A stretch of DNA of 64,000 nucleotides, from NCBI RefSeq assembly GCF_029105185.1, contig NZ_JAFMZK010000003.1, forward strand, positions 372,001 to 436,000, written 5' to 3'. The notes beneath the pieces were generated by a model. The model was not told where the DNA came from and ran no database searches. It saw only the letters and a program-made list of their open reading frames with translations. Every line of letters begins with the position of its first letter. Positions within the stretch are counted from its first letter, which is position 1. The translations under genes were made by a program, and so were the position numbers. Source of the stretch: Aliiroseovarius sp. Z3. Its GTDB lineage: Bacteria; Pseudomonadota; Alphaproteobacteria; Rhodobacterales; Rhodobacteraceae. Below, one piece after another: positions 37,701 through 46,104 of this stretch.

Positions 37701-37844
37701 GGGCACGCTGATCTCGACCTCGCTGGGCGTGGCGCGGGGAAATGTTTCGCGCAGAAGCGTGGGGGCGACAAACAGGCCAGCCGCGAGGAACAGGATCATC
37801 AGAAGGTTTGCGATGGTTGGATGCGCCGCAAAGAACCGGATCAT
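34755..37844 (-). CDS. RND-family efflux pump, inner-membrane subunit
   Basis: 1029-aa AcrB/MexB-class transporter, 12 membrane helices and two large periplasmic loops. The start 'FFAAHPTIANLLMILFLAAG' is typical, as is 'GARPEEVETAICERVENAM'. The proton relay Asp pair lies in helix 4 ('LLIVIGLLMDDAIVIAENIA'). A second half starts near residue 510. It is coupled to the adaptor gene by ATGA. No outer-membrane TolC gene is adjacent, so TolC would come from elsewhere. Substrate unknown. Confidence 0.93.
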   Translation of the reverse strand: MIRFFAAHPTIANLLMILFLAAGLFVAPTLLRETFPRATPSEVEISVPYPGARPEEVETAICERVENAMNAVTGIERQSCEARENLGRAVVTMREGDDFQTFVADIKSEIDAITDFPDRAEAPTIRALGLTDFVASVAITGPVSRTDLKDYAEQTRTAMLRWGGIPKVDIRGFSTRELQINLRSADLQKFGVSVADIARAVQAGSLDMPAGSIEASTETLLIRVAEERRDTDTLASLIVRSSSQGGQVRLGDIADISEGFALNEDRILFDGEPAAILDITKTRAEDSLRTMDALKAFLEAERAQAPPGVTLEITADGVSVVRDRLTLVVVNGVQGLALVFLVLWLFFGFRFSFWVAMGLPVSFMGGVALMGLVGYSLNLMTTVGLLIVIGLLMDDAIVIAENIARLREKGKSALDAAVEGATQVFPNVLASFGTTAMIFGSLAFLSGDLGAVLRVVPVVMLFVLSISLIEAFLILPHHLIHSLEVSNHQSGLRARVEKTVDRARTNFVGPIVDLTIRWRYAVAGLSLTVLLIAASMLAGGYLKFTAFPDLDGDTLVARVLLPQGTPLSQTEQVVARLEAGLEKVNTTLTPEQPDGATLIRHVSTYYGVNRDAFETGGHVVTLNVDLLPSAERVSTPDEILALWRDTVGPVPDVVSLKYDESTIGPAGIAIDLRLKGDDLVALKAASIELQDWLWQYQGVTSILDDLRPGKRELRITLKDAAGPMGITATMVADQLRAAYLGTTINEMQIAGSLVELVAQFGTLERGDRDVFDHFNVTRADGSYVPLSVIADIEIGQGYSRINREDGIRTVTVQGSIDTRTANANAIIGDTMTRFVPEFLQRHPNISLDIEGQNAEAGKTQQSMLRGFIIGLLGVFLLLSFLFRSYIEPIVVMLVIPLSLPGAIFGHVAMGLDFSMPSMLGFVALAGVVVNNSILLVDFIKHEHDDLANVTQAAARAAQARFRAIFLTTTTTTAGLLPILTETNLQAQILIPLVASLVFGLLSASLVVLFVLPAVYSILDDLHLSTLTKT

Positions 37845-39199
37845 TGGGCTGCATCCTCAGCGAGCAAACGGTCCATGACCTCAGCGTCCGGATGCGGATC
37901 CAGAAGCGCACCGTCGATGGTTGGGATCGGGGGGGTGGGGACGATCCGGCTGCCTTCTGGGATCATATCCGTGAAAAGTGCGACACCGCCTTGCACCAGC
38001 TTCGGTTCAGCCGCGACCCTGCGTAATCTGTTGTCGGGGTCCGCAATGAAAACATGGCCATCGCGAAGCGCATCGCGGGGCAGCACGATGCCGTTGATTG
38101 GTTCTGCGCGCAAAACGACTTCGACGAACATCCCCTTGGTAAGCGGTGGTCGATGTCCGTTTCCGGCCTGACCATAGGCGTCATCGACCTGCACGACCAC
38201 ACCAACAGTCCCTGTCCTGGGATCAATGCCGTCACTTATTCGGTCCACGGTGGCGGGCCAGGTCAGCACTTCATTGCCCAAGCGCAGCCGAACGGTCGCC
38301 TTTAGCCCCAGTTCATGGAGCGTATCGGTCAACAGCGCCGGGTCCATCGGAAGGGTTGTCGGTCCGTTTGGGCGATTGAGGATTAGGTTGCGGAAGTCGT
38401 TCATCGCGGCCTGCACCACGACTTCCGCCTGATTGACGCCATCCAGTGTCGCAGCGGATTGGCCCTTGTTCAGAAACTGTCCAACTTCGACAGAATGGCT
38501 GGCGACGCGGGCAAGAAAGGGCAACGTCATCTCGCTGCGTTTCAGGTTCAGTTCAGCGGTGGCAAGGTTGGAGCGATACAATGCGATCTGTTCGGTTTGC
38601 GCCGTGCGTTGTGTCGGCAACAGGGCAAGCGCGCTTTCAATTCCCTGTACCTTCTGGCGCTGCGCAAGGTGGGCGGATCGTATCGCGTCGCGCGCGGATT
38701 GGGTCATTGTTCCTGCTTTGAACAGCGTGTCAGCGCGTGCAAGCTCCGCCGTCTTCAGATCCAGAGCTTCAAGCTCGATCGTGAGAGCGGCGCGCTGGTT
38801 GGCTTCAGAAACATCAAGTTCTGCCAGTCGCGCCTCGGCGGCCCTGATGTTTGCATTCGCCTGCGCAATGGCGAGATTGAAGTCGACCGGCGACAGGCGC
38901 AGCAAGATCGAACCAGCGGGTAATATCTGCCCGTCGCGCAGGGCAGGATTGACATACTCAACCGTCCCGCCGACCTCGGCTATTGCCTGATATGTGCGGG
39001 CGGGTGCCACGACACCAAACCCCACAAGTGTTGGGGCGATTTTGTATGTTTTCGCGGCGATCACCCGCACGGGACTGGCCCGCTCGGTCAATTCGTGGCG
39101 ATCGGGCGGTGTGCGGGTTGAGATAACATAGGCAAGGGTGGCGACCCCGATCAGGGCAAGTGGCAAGGTGATCAGGAGCAATTTCAAACCGGGTCTCAT
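37841..39199 (-). CDS. RND efflux periplasmic adaptor (HlyD family)
   Basis: 452 aa. The ATG at 39199 overlaps the tetR stop (ATGA) and has GAAGGA eight bases upstream; an ATG at 39208 lies directly on that site. One membrane anchor (about 4-24) precedes the lipoyl halves ('IAEVGGTVEYVNPALRDGQI' and 'EMTLPFLARVASHSVEVGQF'). Between them (about 120-215) is a long helical hairpin rich in Ala, Leu and Gln. A C-terminal beta-barrel with 'PLTKGMFVEVVLRAEPING' completes it. Links the RND pump to an outer-membrane channel. Confidence 0.9.
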   Translation of the reverse strand: MRPGLKLLLITLPLALIGVATLAYVISTRTPPDRHELTERASPVRVIAAKTYKIAPTLVGFGVVAPARTYQAIAEVGGTVEYVNPALRDGQILPAGSILLRLSPVDFNLAIAQANANIRAAEARLAELDVSEANQRAALTIELEALDLKTAELARADTLFKAGTMTQSARDAIRSAHLAQRQKVQGIESALALLPTQRTAQTEQIALYRSNLATAELNLKRSEMTLPFLARVASHSVEVGQFLNKGQSAATLDGVNQAEVVVQAAMNDFRNLILNRPNGPTTLPMDPALLTDTLHELGLKATVRLRLGNEVLTWPATVDRISDGIDPRTGTVGVVVQVDDAYGQAGNGHRPPLTKGMFVEVVLRAEPINGIVLPRDALRDGHVFIADPDNRLRRVAAEPKLVQGGVALFTDMIPEGSRIVPTPPIPTIDGALLDPHPDAEVMDRLLAEDAAQ

Positions 39200-39801
39200 G
39201 ACTCGCATCCTTCACGTTCAAACAGGGACAGTTGCAGGTTCAAAAGCCGTTCACCCTCTTCCACCAGATGGCTGGTGTCACGGGTCAGGATCAGGCGCAG
39301 CACAAGACTTTGGATGAGGCCGACCAGAAGGGTCGCGCTGTCTTCAGGGCGCAGCCCGTCGCGCAACTGCCCCGCCGTGCGAAGCTCTTCGCAGCAGGCG
39401 ATCAATGTATCGCGAAAGCCAAACATCGCCGCCAGTATCCGTTGGCGCGTTTCCGTGAGCCGACCTGTGGGGTCGCGTGTGACCATGATTTCGGGCAGCG
39501 CGGGGTATTCGGTGACCAGATGCAGATGTGACATGACCATGTGCCGCAGCCTGTCGGATGGTGACCGGTCAAACGTTTTTCCGATCTCGGCATTTTGGTA
39601 GATCCGCTTGCAGATGGTATCTCCGATCGCGCTCCAGATGTCCTGCTTCTTGGGAAAGTGCTTGTAGATCGCCGGTTGAGACAGGCCAAGCCGCTTGGCG
39701 ATCCGGCCGGTTGTCACATGGTCCGGGCCGACTTCGAACGCCAGTTCCAGCGTGGCGCTCAGGATTTCCGCTTTGCGATTGCTGGTGGTTTTGCGTTTCA
39801 T
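39196..39801 (-). CDS. TetR-family regulator of the efflux operon
   Basis: 201 aa. The N-terminal HTH (about 10-57) has 'RKAEILSATLELAFEVGPDH' and 'RIAKRLGLSQPAIYKHFPKK'. The rest is the helical ligand-binding domain. It lies between a small membrane protein and the efflux genes, overlapping both neighbours by ATGA. A perfect palindrome in the operon promoter is the probable operator, so it should repress its own operon until a pump substrate binds. Confidence 0.9.
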   Translation of the reverse strand: MKRKTTSNRKAEILSATLELAFEVGPDHVTTGRIAKRLGLSQPAIYKHFPKKQDIWSAIGDTICKRIYQNAEIGKTFDRSPSDRLRHMVMSHLHLVTEYPALPEIMVTRDPTGRLTETRQRILAAMFGFRDTLIACCEELRTAGQLRDGLRPEDSATLLVGLIQSLVLRLILTRDTSHLVEEGERLLNLQLSLFEREGCES

Positions 39802-40211
39802 AGTTCGCGTCTAACCTTGCTGCGAGCTGTCATCGCGACGACCGCCCAGAACAGAAATCTCAACGAAAGCGCGCCAACGGTGCGCATTTCAAATGCACTC
39901 CCGCGAATGATGGTTGTGGCAAAAGCCAGAATGACGAGGGCGGTTGCGCCTGCGATTGTGAGCGCAACCCATGTCGCCCATGGCTTGTCCAGCCACAAAC
40001 CTGTTGCGGCGATGATATAGGCAAAGCCGGCCAGGAAGTTGAACCAAACCACAAACGGAATGTAGTTGCCCGCCAATTCACGGGCCTGTGCGGCGCCGAA
40101 CAGTACGTTCCCACCGGAAATCACTGTCGCGAATCCAAAAACCGTTGCAACCGCTACAATGATTTTTCGCCAGTCAGATTGGGAGTTGGTCAACGGGTGG
40201 CTGGTATGCAC
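39798..40211 (-). CDS. Small integral membrane protein at head of efflux operon
   Basis: 137 aa from a GTG at 40211 with GGAG seven bases upstream; a TTG at 40226 would add five codons. Four membrane helices are evident ('IIVAVATVFGFATVISGGNV', 'PFVVWFNFLAGFAYIIAATG', 'WATWVALTIAGATALVILAF', 'SLRFLFWAVVAM'). No family is recognised with certainty. Overlap with tetR suggests it is part of the same stress or efflux response. Confidence 0.72.
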   Translation of the reverse strand: MHTSHPLTNSQSDWRKIIVAVATVFGFATVISGGNVLFGAAQARELAGNYIPFVVWFNFLAGFAYIIAATGLWLDKPWATWVALTIAGATALVILAFATTIIRGSAFEMRTVGALSLRFLFWAVVAMTARSKVRREL

Positions 40212-40229
40212 AGGATGTCTCCACAAAAG

Positions 40230-40245
40230 GTTATAGGCCTATAAC
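40230..40245. promoter_or_regulatory. Perfect 16-bp palindrome, probable TetR operator
   Basis: GTTATAGGCCTATAAC is a perfect palindrome 18 bp before the GTG start of the efflux operon. It contains TATAAC on the minus strand, possibly the -10 box. A matching half-site GTTATAGGC lies at 40361-40369, close to the divergent dpp operon, so the regulator might also touch that promoter. Confidence 0.7.
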
Positions 40246-40430
40246 TATGCCTTCGTGAAAGTAGATACAATACCGAAAGAATGTCACCTTCCTAGAAAGC
40301 CTGATATCCTTCTGCACACGCGCCAGATCTTGCATCATGCGTTCCCTGCATCGGCTATTCGTTATAGGCATTTGCTCTTTTCACCTTGCTGACGATAGCG
40401 TTCCGGTCACAAACACAGGGGAGTAACTCA

Positions 40431-41987
40431 ATGACGAAGTTTGTCAGAAGCCTGACGGCTGCGGCCGTCGTGGCGACAATGGCGTCGGCAGCTTTTGCCG
40501 AAAACACCGTGCGCGTTGCATATGACGCAGACCCGGTTTCGCTGGACCCGCATGAGCAATTGTCGGGTGGCACATTGCAGCTTTCACACATGGTCTTCGA
40601 CCCGCTGGTGCGCTGGACTCAGGATCTTCAATTCGAACCGCGCCTGGCCGAAAGCTGGGAGCAGATCGACGACACCACCATGCGTTTCAAGCTGAAAAGC
40701 GGTGTGAAGTTCCATTCAGGTAACATGCTAACCGCGAACGACGTGGATTGGACATTTGATCGCCTGAAGCAAAGTGACGATTTCAAAGGTATCTTCGCCC
40801 AGTTCACCGATGTTGAAGTCATCGACGACATGACGTTCGATCTGAAAACCTCGGCTCCGTATCCTTTGGTGCTGCACACCGCGACCTACATCTTCCCGAT
40901 GGACAGCGCGTTCTACACCGGTGAAACGGATGACGGTAAAGACAAGTCGGAAATCGTCAAGCACGGCGACAGCTTCGCATCGCGCAACGTGTCGGGCACA
41001 GGTCCGTATGTTGTCAGCGAACGTGAGCAGGGTGTGAAAGTCGTGTTCGACCGTTTTGCCGACTATTGGGACACAGACAGCAAAGGTAACGTGGACAAGA
41101 TCGTCCTGACACCGATCAAAGAAGATCCGACCCGCGTGGCCGCGCTTCTGTCGGGCGATGTTGACTTCATCGCTCCGGTTCCGCCGACCGATCTTCAACG
41201 TGTGGCGGATGCTGAAGGCGTTGATCTGATCACCATGCCGGGCACCCGGATCATCACATTCCAGATGAACCAGGAACGCGTCGAGGCATTCAAAGACCCG
41301 AAAGTGCGTCTTGCGATTGATTATGCCGTAAACAACGCTGGTATCGTTGACCGTATCATGCGCGGCTTCGGTACTGTTGGTGGACAAGCAAGCCCGGCTG
41401 GTTATCTGGGTTATAGCGACGCATATGCCCCGCGTTTTGACGTGGAAAAAGCCAAGGCTCTGATGGCCGAAGCTGGTTATGCTGACGGGTTCTCGATCAC
41501 GATGCTGGCGCCGAACAACCGTTATGTGAACGACGACAAAATCGCGCAAGCTGTGGCTTCGATGCTGGCGCAGATCAACATCAAGGTTGACCTGCAAACC
41601 ATGCCGAAAGCGCAATACTGGCCCGCGTTCGATGAACGTGCGGCTGATATGATGATGATTGGCTGGCATGCAGACACCGAGGATTCGGCCAACTTCCACC
41701 AGTTCCTGACGGCTTGCCCGGACGAGGCGACTGGCAACGGTCAGTACAACTCGGGCAACTATTGCAACGAAGAAGCTGACGCGCTGATGAATGCTTCGAA
41801 CACGGAAACCGATCAAGCCAAGCGTACCGAGATGCTGCAGAAGCTTGAAGGCATTCTGTATGAAGAAGCAGCGTTCATTCCGCTGCACTGGCAGAACCTT
41901 GCTTGGGGTTCCAAGTCGGGCATGAACTCGGGTGAGATCGTGAACGCGCTGAACTTCCCGTATTTCGGTGACCTGGTCGTCGAATAA
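40431..41987 (+). CDS. Peptide-type ABC importer, binding protein (DppA-like)
   Basis: Family 5 extracellular solute-binding protein for di/oligopeptides or similar, 518 aa. Signal peptide 1-23 ('VATMASAAFA-ENTVRV'). Mature start 'YDADPVSLDPHEQLSGG' and 'FKLKSGVKFHSGNMLTANDV' are family hallmarks. The ATG at 40431 follows GGGGAG. The C-terminus 'YEEAAFIPLHWQNLAW' is also typical. Exact substrate (peptides, opines or others) is unknown. Divergent from the efflux operon; a stem-loop follows the stop. Confidence 0.9.
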   Translation: MTKFVRSLTAAAVVATMASAAFAENTVRVAYDADPVSLDPHEQLSGGTLQLSHMVFDPLVRWTQDLQFEPRLAESWEQIDDTTMRFKLKSGVKFHSGNMLTANDVDWTFDRLKQSDDFKGIFAQFTDVEVIDDMTFDLKTSAPYPLVLHTATYIFPMDSAFYTGETDDGKDKSEIVKHGDSFASRNVSGTGPYVVSEREQGVKVVFDRFADYWDTDSKGNVDKIVLTPIKEDPTRVAALLSGDVDFIAPVPPTDLQRVADAEGVDLITMPGTRIITFQMNQERVEAFKDPKVRLAIDYAVNNAGIVDRIMRGFGTVGGQASPAGYLGYSDAYAPRFDVEKAKALMAEAGYADGFSITMLAPNNRYVNDDKIAQAVASMLAQINIKVDLQTMPKAQYWPAFDERAADMMMIGWHADTEDSANFHQFLTACPDEATGNGQYNSGNYCNEEADALMNASNTETDQAKRTEMLQKLEGILYEEAAFIPLHWQNLAWGSKSGMNSGEIVNALNFPYFGDLVVE

Positions 41988-41997
41988 GCGAAACTGC

Positions 41998-42028
41998 AAC
42001 CGGGCCGGCGCGCGCCGCTGGCCCGGTT
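41998..42028 (+). terminator. Stem-loop between binding protein and DppB-like permease
   Basis: AACCGGGCC and GGCCCGGTT form a perfect 9-bp stem with a GC-rich 13-base loop, followed by TGCC. It starts 10 bases after the binding-protein stop and ends 90 bases before the permease. It likely protects the upstream message or terminates part of the transcripts. Confidence 0.68.
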
Positions 42029-42118
42029 TGCCATTTGGTTGCGCAGTTCCATGCTGACAATCCCTGTCAGCGGCTTGGGAATATCGCAACGCCACCCTAA
42101 TCGAATAAGGTAGCTAAG

Positions 42119-43099
42119 ATGTTTGCCTATCTCGTGAAGCGAGTTTTTCAGGCGATTGCGGTGATGTTCGTCATCTCGTTGATCGCTTTCGCCATTCAGG
42201 GCAATCTGGGTGACCCCTTGCGTGAGCTGGTCGGTCAATCCGTGTCCGAAGAGGTCCGCCAGCAGTTGCGGGACGAGTTGGGGCTGAATGACAGCTTCCT
42301 GACCCAGTATCTTCGCTTTGCCGGTAACGCGCTTCAGGGTGATCTGGGCACATCCTATTTTTTCAAAGAGCCTGCTCTTGATGTGATCATGAAAAAGCTG
42401 CCCGCCACGCTTGAGTTGGTGTTTGGTGCAACGCTGATCATCGTTGGGCTGTCTGTTCCTTTGGGGGTCTATACCGCCATTAAACCCGACACGATCCTGA
42501 GCCGTATCATCATGGGTCTTTCGATTGTCGGTATTTCGATCCCGGTCTTTTTGACCGCTATCCTGATGATCTTTGTGTTCTCGGTCAGTTATGGCTGGTT
42601 CCCAAGCTTTGGGCGCGGCGACGTCGTGCATGTCTGGGGCTATTGGGAAACCAACTTCGTCACAGCAGATGGCTGGATGCACATTATTCTTCCGTCGTTC
42701 GCTTTGGCGTCGATCATGTTGCCGCTTTTTGTCCGCCTGATCCGGGCTGAGATGATGGAAGTGCTGCAATCCGAGTATGTGAAATATGCCGTTGCCAAAG
42801 GCATCAGGCCTTGGCGCATCTATTTCGTCCACGCGCTGAAGAATACGCTGTTGCCGGTGATTACGGTCGGTGGGGTGCAGATCGGCACAATGGTGGCCTA
42901 TACCATCCTGACCGAGACGGTGTTCCAGTGGCCGGGCATGGGTTTCATGTTCCTTGAGGCCGTAAACCGCGTCGATACCCCGTTGATCGTGGCCTATCTG
43001 ATCGTTGTCGGCTTCATCTTTGTTGTGACCAACACCATCGTCGACCTGATCTATGGGTTGGTGAACCCGACCGTAAACCTTGCGAGGATGGGCGCATGA
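42119..43099 (+). CDS. Peptide-type ABC importer permease (DppB-like)
   Basis: 326 aa, six membrane helices. The N-terminus 'YLVKRVFQAIAVMFVISLIA' and the BPD domain 'EYVKYAVAKGIRPWRIYFVH' (EAA loop) then 'GTMVAYTILTETVFQWPGMG' are standard for DppB/OppB. Its stop overlaps the next permease start (ATGA). Confidence 0.92.
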   Translation: MFAYLVKRVFQAIAVMFVISLIAFAIQGNLGDPLRELVGQSVSEEVRQQLRDELGLNDSFLTQYLRFAGNALQGDLGTSYFFKEPALDVIMKKLPATLELVFGATLIIVGLSVPLGVYTAIKPDTILSRIIMGLSIVGISIPVFLTAILMIFVFSVSYGWFPSFGRGDVVHVWGYWETNFVTADGWMHIILPSFALASIMLPLFVRLIRAEMMEVLQSEYVKYAVAKGIRPWRIYFVHALKNTLLPVITVGGVQIGTMVAYTILTETVFQWPGMGFMFLEAVNRVDTPLIVAYLIVVGFIFVVTNTIVDLIYGLVNPTVNLARMGA

Positions 43100-44046
43100 G
43101 CACCGAGACCGTTTCCCCCCGTGCAGAACCGTCGCGTTGGTCGAAGATTGTCAATTCCAACATGGGTTACAGCTTTCGGCGGAACCCGGTGGCGGTGGTC
43201 AGCCTGATCATATTCGCCCTGATCGCCGGGGCCGCGTTTCTGTCACCATGGATCGCACCCTATGATCCTTATGATCCGGCACAGATCGACATCATGAACT
43301 CGGAATATCCGCCCGCGTGGGTGAGTGGTTCTTTGCCAGAATTCGTGCTGGGCACCGATGACCAAGGCCGCGATCTTTGGTCGACGATTCTGTATGGCAC
43401 GCGATTGTCTTTGCTGATCGGCATCTGTGCCGTTGCGCTGCAGGCGTTCCTGGGTATCTCGATCGGTTTGCTTGCAGGCTATATCGGCGGACGCCTTGAC
43501 AACTTGTTGATGCGTATGGCGGATATCCAGCTGTCGTTCTCGACATTGATGGTCGCCATCATATTTTTGGCCGTAACACAGGCAATGTTCGGATCGGAGA
43601 CCTTCAACCAATACGCCGTCTTTTTCCTGATCGCCGTGATTGGCGTGGCCGAGTGGCCGCAATATGCCCGTACGGTGCGCGCCACCGTGCTGGCAGAGAA
43701 GAAGAAGGAATATATCGACAGCGCCCGCGTGCTGGGCTTTGGTCCTATGCGGATCATGGTGCGCCATATCCTTCCGAATTCTTTGTCGCCGATCTTTGTC
43801 ATTTCGACCGTTCAGGTGGCCAATGCCATCATCTCGGAAGCATCGTTGAGCTTTCTTGGGTTGGGTATGCCGCCCAGCCAACCTTCGCTTGGGTCGCTGA
43901 TCTCGTCTGGGTTTGACTACATCTTCTCGGGCAGTTGGTGGATTACCGTGATCCCCGGTGTGGTGTTGGTTGTGCTTGTGCTTGTGATCAACCTGCTGGG
44001 CGATTGGATGCGCGATGTCCTGAACCCGAAACTCTATAAGGGGTAA
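43096..44046 (+). CDS. Peptide-type ABC importer permease (DppC-like)
   Basis: 316 aa. The N-terminal 'FRRNPVAVVSLIIFALIAGA' helix region is followed by 'GTDDQGRDLWSTILYGTRLS', a DppC/OppC hallmark, and the EAA loop 'EYIDSARVLGFGPMRIMVRH'. The end 'VVLVLVINLLGDWMRDVLNP' is typical. ATGA overlap upstream, 4 bases to the ATPase gene. Confidence 0.92.
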   Translation: MSTETVSPRAEPSRWSKIVNSNMGYSFRRNPVAVVSLIIFALIAGAAFLSPWIAPYDPYDPAQIDIMNSEYPPAWVSGSLPEFVLGTDDQGRDLWSTILYGTRLSLLIGICAVALQAFLGISIGLLAGYIGGRLDNLLMRMADIQLSFSTLMVAIIFLAVTQAMFGSETFNQYAVFFLIAVIGVAEWPQYARTVRATVLAEKKKEYIDSARVLGFGPMRIMVRHILPNSLSPIFVISTVQVANAIISEASLSFLGLGMPPSQPSLGSLISSGFDYIFSGSWWITVIPGVVLVVLVLVINLLGDWMRDVLNPKLYKG

Positions 44047-44050
44047 CGCA

Positions 44051-45046
44051 ATGTCTTTGCTTTCTGTGCGCGACCTGACCGTCAAGTTCGCCATGCGCGA
44101 CGAAACCGTGACTGCCTTGAACGGCATTTCCTTTGATGTCGCCAAGGGCGAGCGGCTGGGCATTGTGGGGGAAAGCGGTGCGGGAAAATCCATCACCGGC
44201 TTTTCGTTGATGAACCTGATCAGCCGCCCCGGCTATGTCGACCGTGGCGAGATCCTCTTGGACGGAGAGGATGTCGTGAAGATGAACGACAAGCGCCTGC
44301 GCCAATTGCGGGGCGACAAGATGGCGATGATCTTTCAGGATCCCATGGTGACGCTGAATCCGGTGCTGACCATTGGACAGCAGATGATCGAAACTTTGCT
44401 GGCCCATCGCAAGCTAAGCCGGGAAGAGGCGCGCCAGATCGCCATCGTCAAGCTGCGCGAGGTCTATATCCCGTCGCCCGAAGACCGGTTGGACCAGTAT
44501 CCGCATGAACTGTCGGGCGGGATGCGGCAGCGGATCATCATTGCGATTGCGCTTTTGCTGGACCCGGAACTGATCATCGCAGACGAGCCAACAACAGCGT
44601 TGGACGTAACCATTCAGGCAGACATCATGGAACTGCTCTTGGAGCTGTGCCAGTCCAACAAGGTCGGCTTGATCCTGATCACCCATGACCTTGGTGTGGT
44701 CAGCCAGATGACAGAACGGACGTTGGTTATGTACGCGGGCCGGATCATCGAGGCCGGGCGCACGCGCGAGATCATCAACGATCCACAGCATCCCTATACG
44801 CAGGGCCTGATCAACGCTTTGCCGCAGCAAACCTTGCCGGGGCATAAGCTGCGTCAGATTCCCGGCAACATGCCGTCCCTGACGAATATTCCGCCGGGTT
44901 GTCCGTTCAATCCCCGATGTGAATACGCAACCGACCTGTGCCGCAGTAAGCTGCCAGAGGTCATTCAATATGGTGAGGTACAGGTGGCCTGTCACGAGGT
45001 TGAACGGCTGCATGCCGAGGGTGCGCGACAGGAGCAGAATGCATGA
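44051..45046 (+). CDS. Peptide-type ABC importer ATPase (DppD-like)
   Basis: 331 aa. Walker A 'GESGAGKSITGFSLM' is near residue 38-46, signature 'LSGGMRQRIIIAIALLLD' near 155 and Walker B 'LIIADEPTTALDVTIQ' near 176. A C-terminal Cys-rich oligopeptide domain ('PGCPFNPRCEYATDLC') is present, which in DppD/OppD carries a 4Fe-4S cluster. It forms a heterodimer with the next ATPase; ATGA overlap. Confidence 0.92.
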   Translation: MSLLSVRDLTVKFAMRDETVTALNGISFDVAKGERLGIVGESGAGKSITGFSLMNLISRPGYVDRGEILLDGEDVVKMNDKRLRQLRGDKMAMIFQDPMVTLNPVLTIGQQMIETLLAHRKLSREEARQIAIVKLREVYIPSPEDRLDQYPHELSGGMRQRIIIAIALLLDPELIIADEPTTALDVTIQADIMELLLELCQSNKVGLILITHDLGVVSQMTERTLVMYAGRIIEAGRTREIINDPQHPYTQGLINALPQQTLPGHKLRQIPGNMPSLTNIPPGCPFNPRCEYATDLCRSKLPEVIQYGEVQVACHEVERLHAEGARQEQNA

Positions 45047-46089
45047 AAGATATGAATGCTCAGACCCCTCTGGTCGAGATCAAGGGATTGGAAAAGCGGT
45101 TCGATCTTGATCAAGGCTTCCTTGAGACCCTCAAGTTTCGGAATGGTCGGCTGACGCGTGAAACACGCGCTGTGCATGCGGTGAACAATGTGACGCTGGA
45201 TGTGAACCGTGGCGAAGCGCTGTGCGTTGTCGGAGAAAGCGGTTGTGGCAAATCCACTGTTGCCCGTTTGGTGGCGGGGCTGCTGACACCGACCAGCGGC
45301 GAAATCCATTATGACGGGTCACGCATCGACAATCGCTCGCGGGCTGAAATGCAGCCGCTGCGCAAGAAAATCCAGATGATTTTCCAAAACCCCTATGCGT
45401 CACTGAACCCGCGCATGACCATTCGGCAGGCGTTGGAAGAACCCGTAAAACATCACTTCCCGTCGTTTTCTGCGGCAGAAGTGCGTGACAAGGTGACCGA
45501 GGTGATGATGTCCGTGGGGGTCGACCCCAGTTGGGCCAAGCGGTATCCGCATGAGTTTTCCGGTGGTCAACGGCAACGGATCGCGATTGCCCGCGCCCTG
45601 ACGGTCGATCCTGAGTTCATCATCGCGGATGAACCGATCAGTGCGTTGGACGTGTCCATTCAGGCGCAGGTTTTGAATCTGATGCTGGAAGCAAAGGAAA
45701 GCCGGGGCCTGACCTATCTGTTTATCACCCACGATCTGAGCGTGGTTGAACATTTTGGAACACGTGTGGCCGTGCTGTATCTTGGGGCCGTGTGCGAGGT
45801 TGCTGATACAGCTACCCTGTTTTCCAATCCCAAACACCCCTATACTCGGGCTCTGTTGTCTGCAGTTCCGCAGCTTAAGGATGATCGGCCGAACCATATC
45901 CGCCTGAAGGGTGAGATACCAACGCCGATCAACATGCCGCAAGGTTGTCCCTTCCAAAGCCGCTGCGCATTTGCGAATAACAGGTGTAGGAGTGAACCGC
46001 CGAAAGCCATTCACCAACCCGACGGCAGTCTTGTGGCCTGCCACGCTGTCGAAGAGCACCGGTTGGACGAGGATGCAATCGGCGCCTGA
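45043..46089 (+). CDS. Peptide-type ABC importer ATPase (DppF-like)
   Basis: 348 aa. Walker A 'GESGCGKSTVARLVAGL' is near residue 66, signature '[18 protein letters not shown]' near 174 and Walker B 'FIIADEPISALDVSIQ' near 196. The C-terminal 'GCPFQSRCAFANNRC' is the Cys-rich oligopeptide domain. Last gene of the importer; a LysR gene follows after 15 bases. Confidence 0.92.
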   Translation: MKDMNAQTPLVEIKGLEKRFDLDQGFLETLKFRNGRLTRETRAVHAVNNVTLDVNRGEALCVVGESGCGKSTVARLVAGLLTPTSGEIHYDGSRIDNRSRAEMQPLRKKIQMIFQNPYASLNPRMTIRQALEEPVKHHFPSFSAAEVRDKVTEVMMSVGVDPSWAKRYPHEFSGGQRQRIAIARALTVDPEFIIADEPISALDVSIQAQVLNLMLEAKESRGLTYLFITHDLSVVEHFGTRVAVLYLGAVCEVADTATLFSNPKHPYTRALLSAVPQLKDDRPNHIRLKGEIPTPINMPQGCPFQSRCAFANNRCRSEPPKAIHQPDGSLVACHAVEEHRLDEDAIGA

Positions 46090-46104
46090 TACGGACCCGC
46101 GTCG

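Noticed and set aside
40728-42095. 455-codon minus-strand frame over the DppA-like gene
   Set aside because: Shadow of the binding-protein gene, which has a signal peptide, ribosome site and family motifs.
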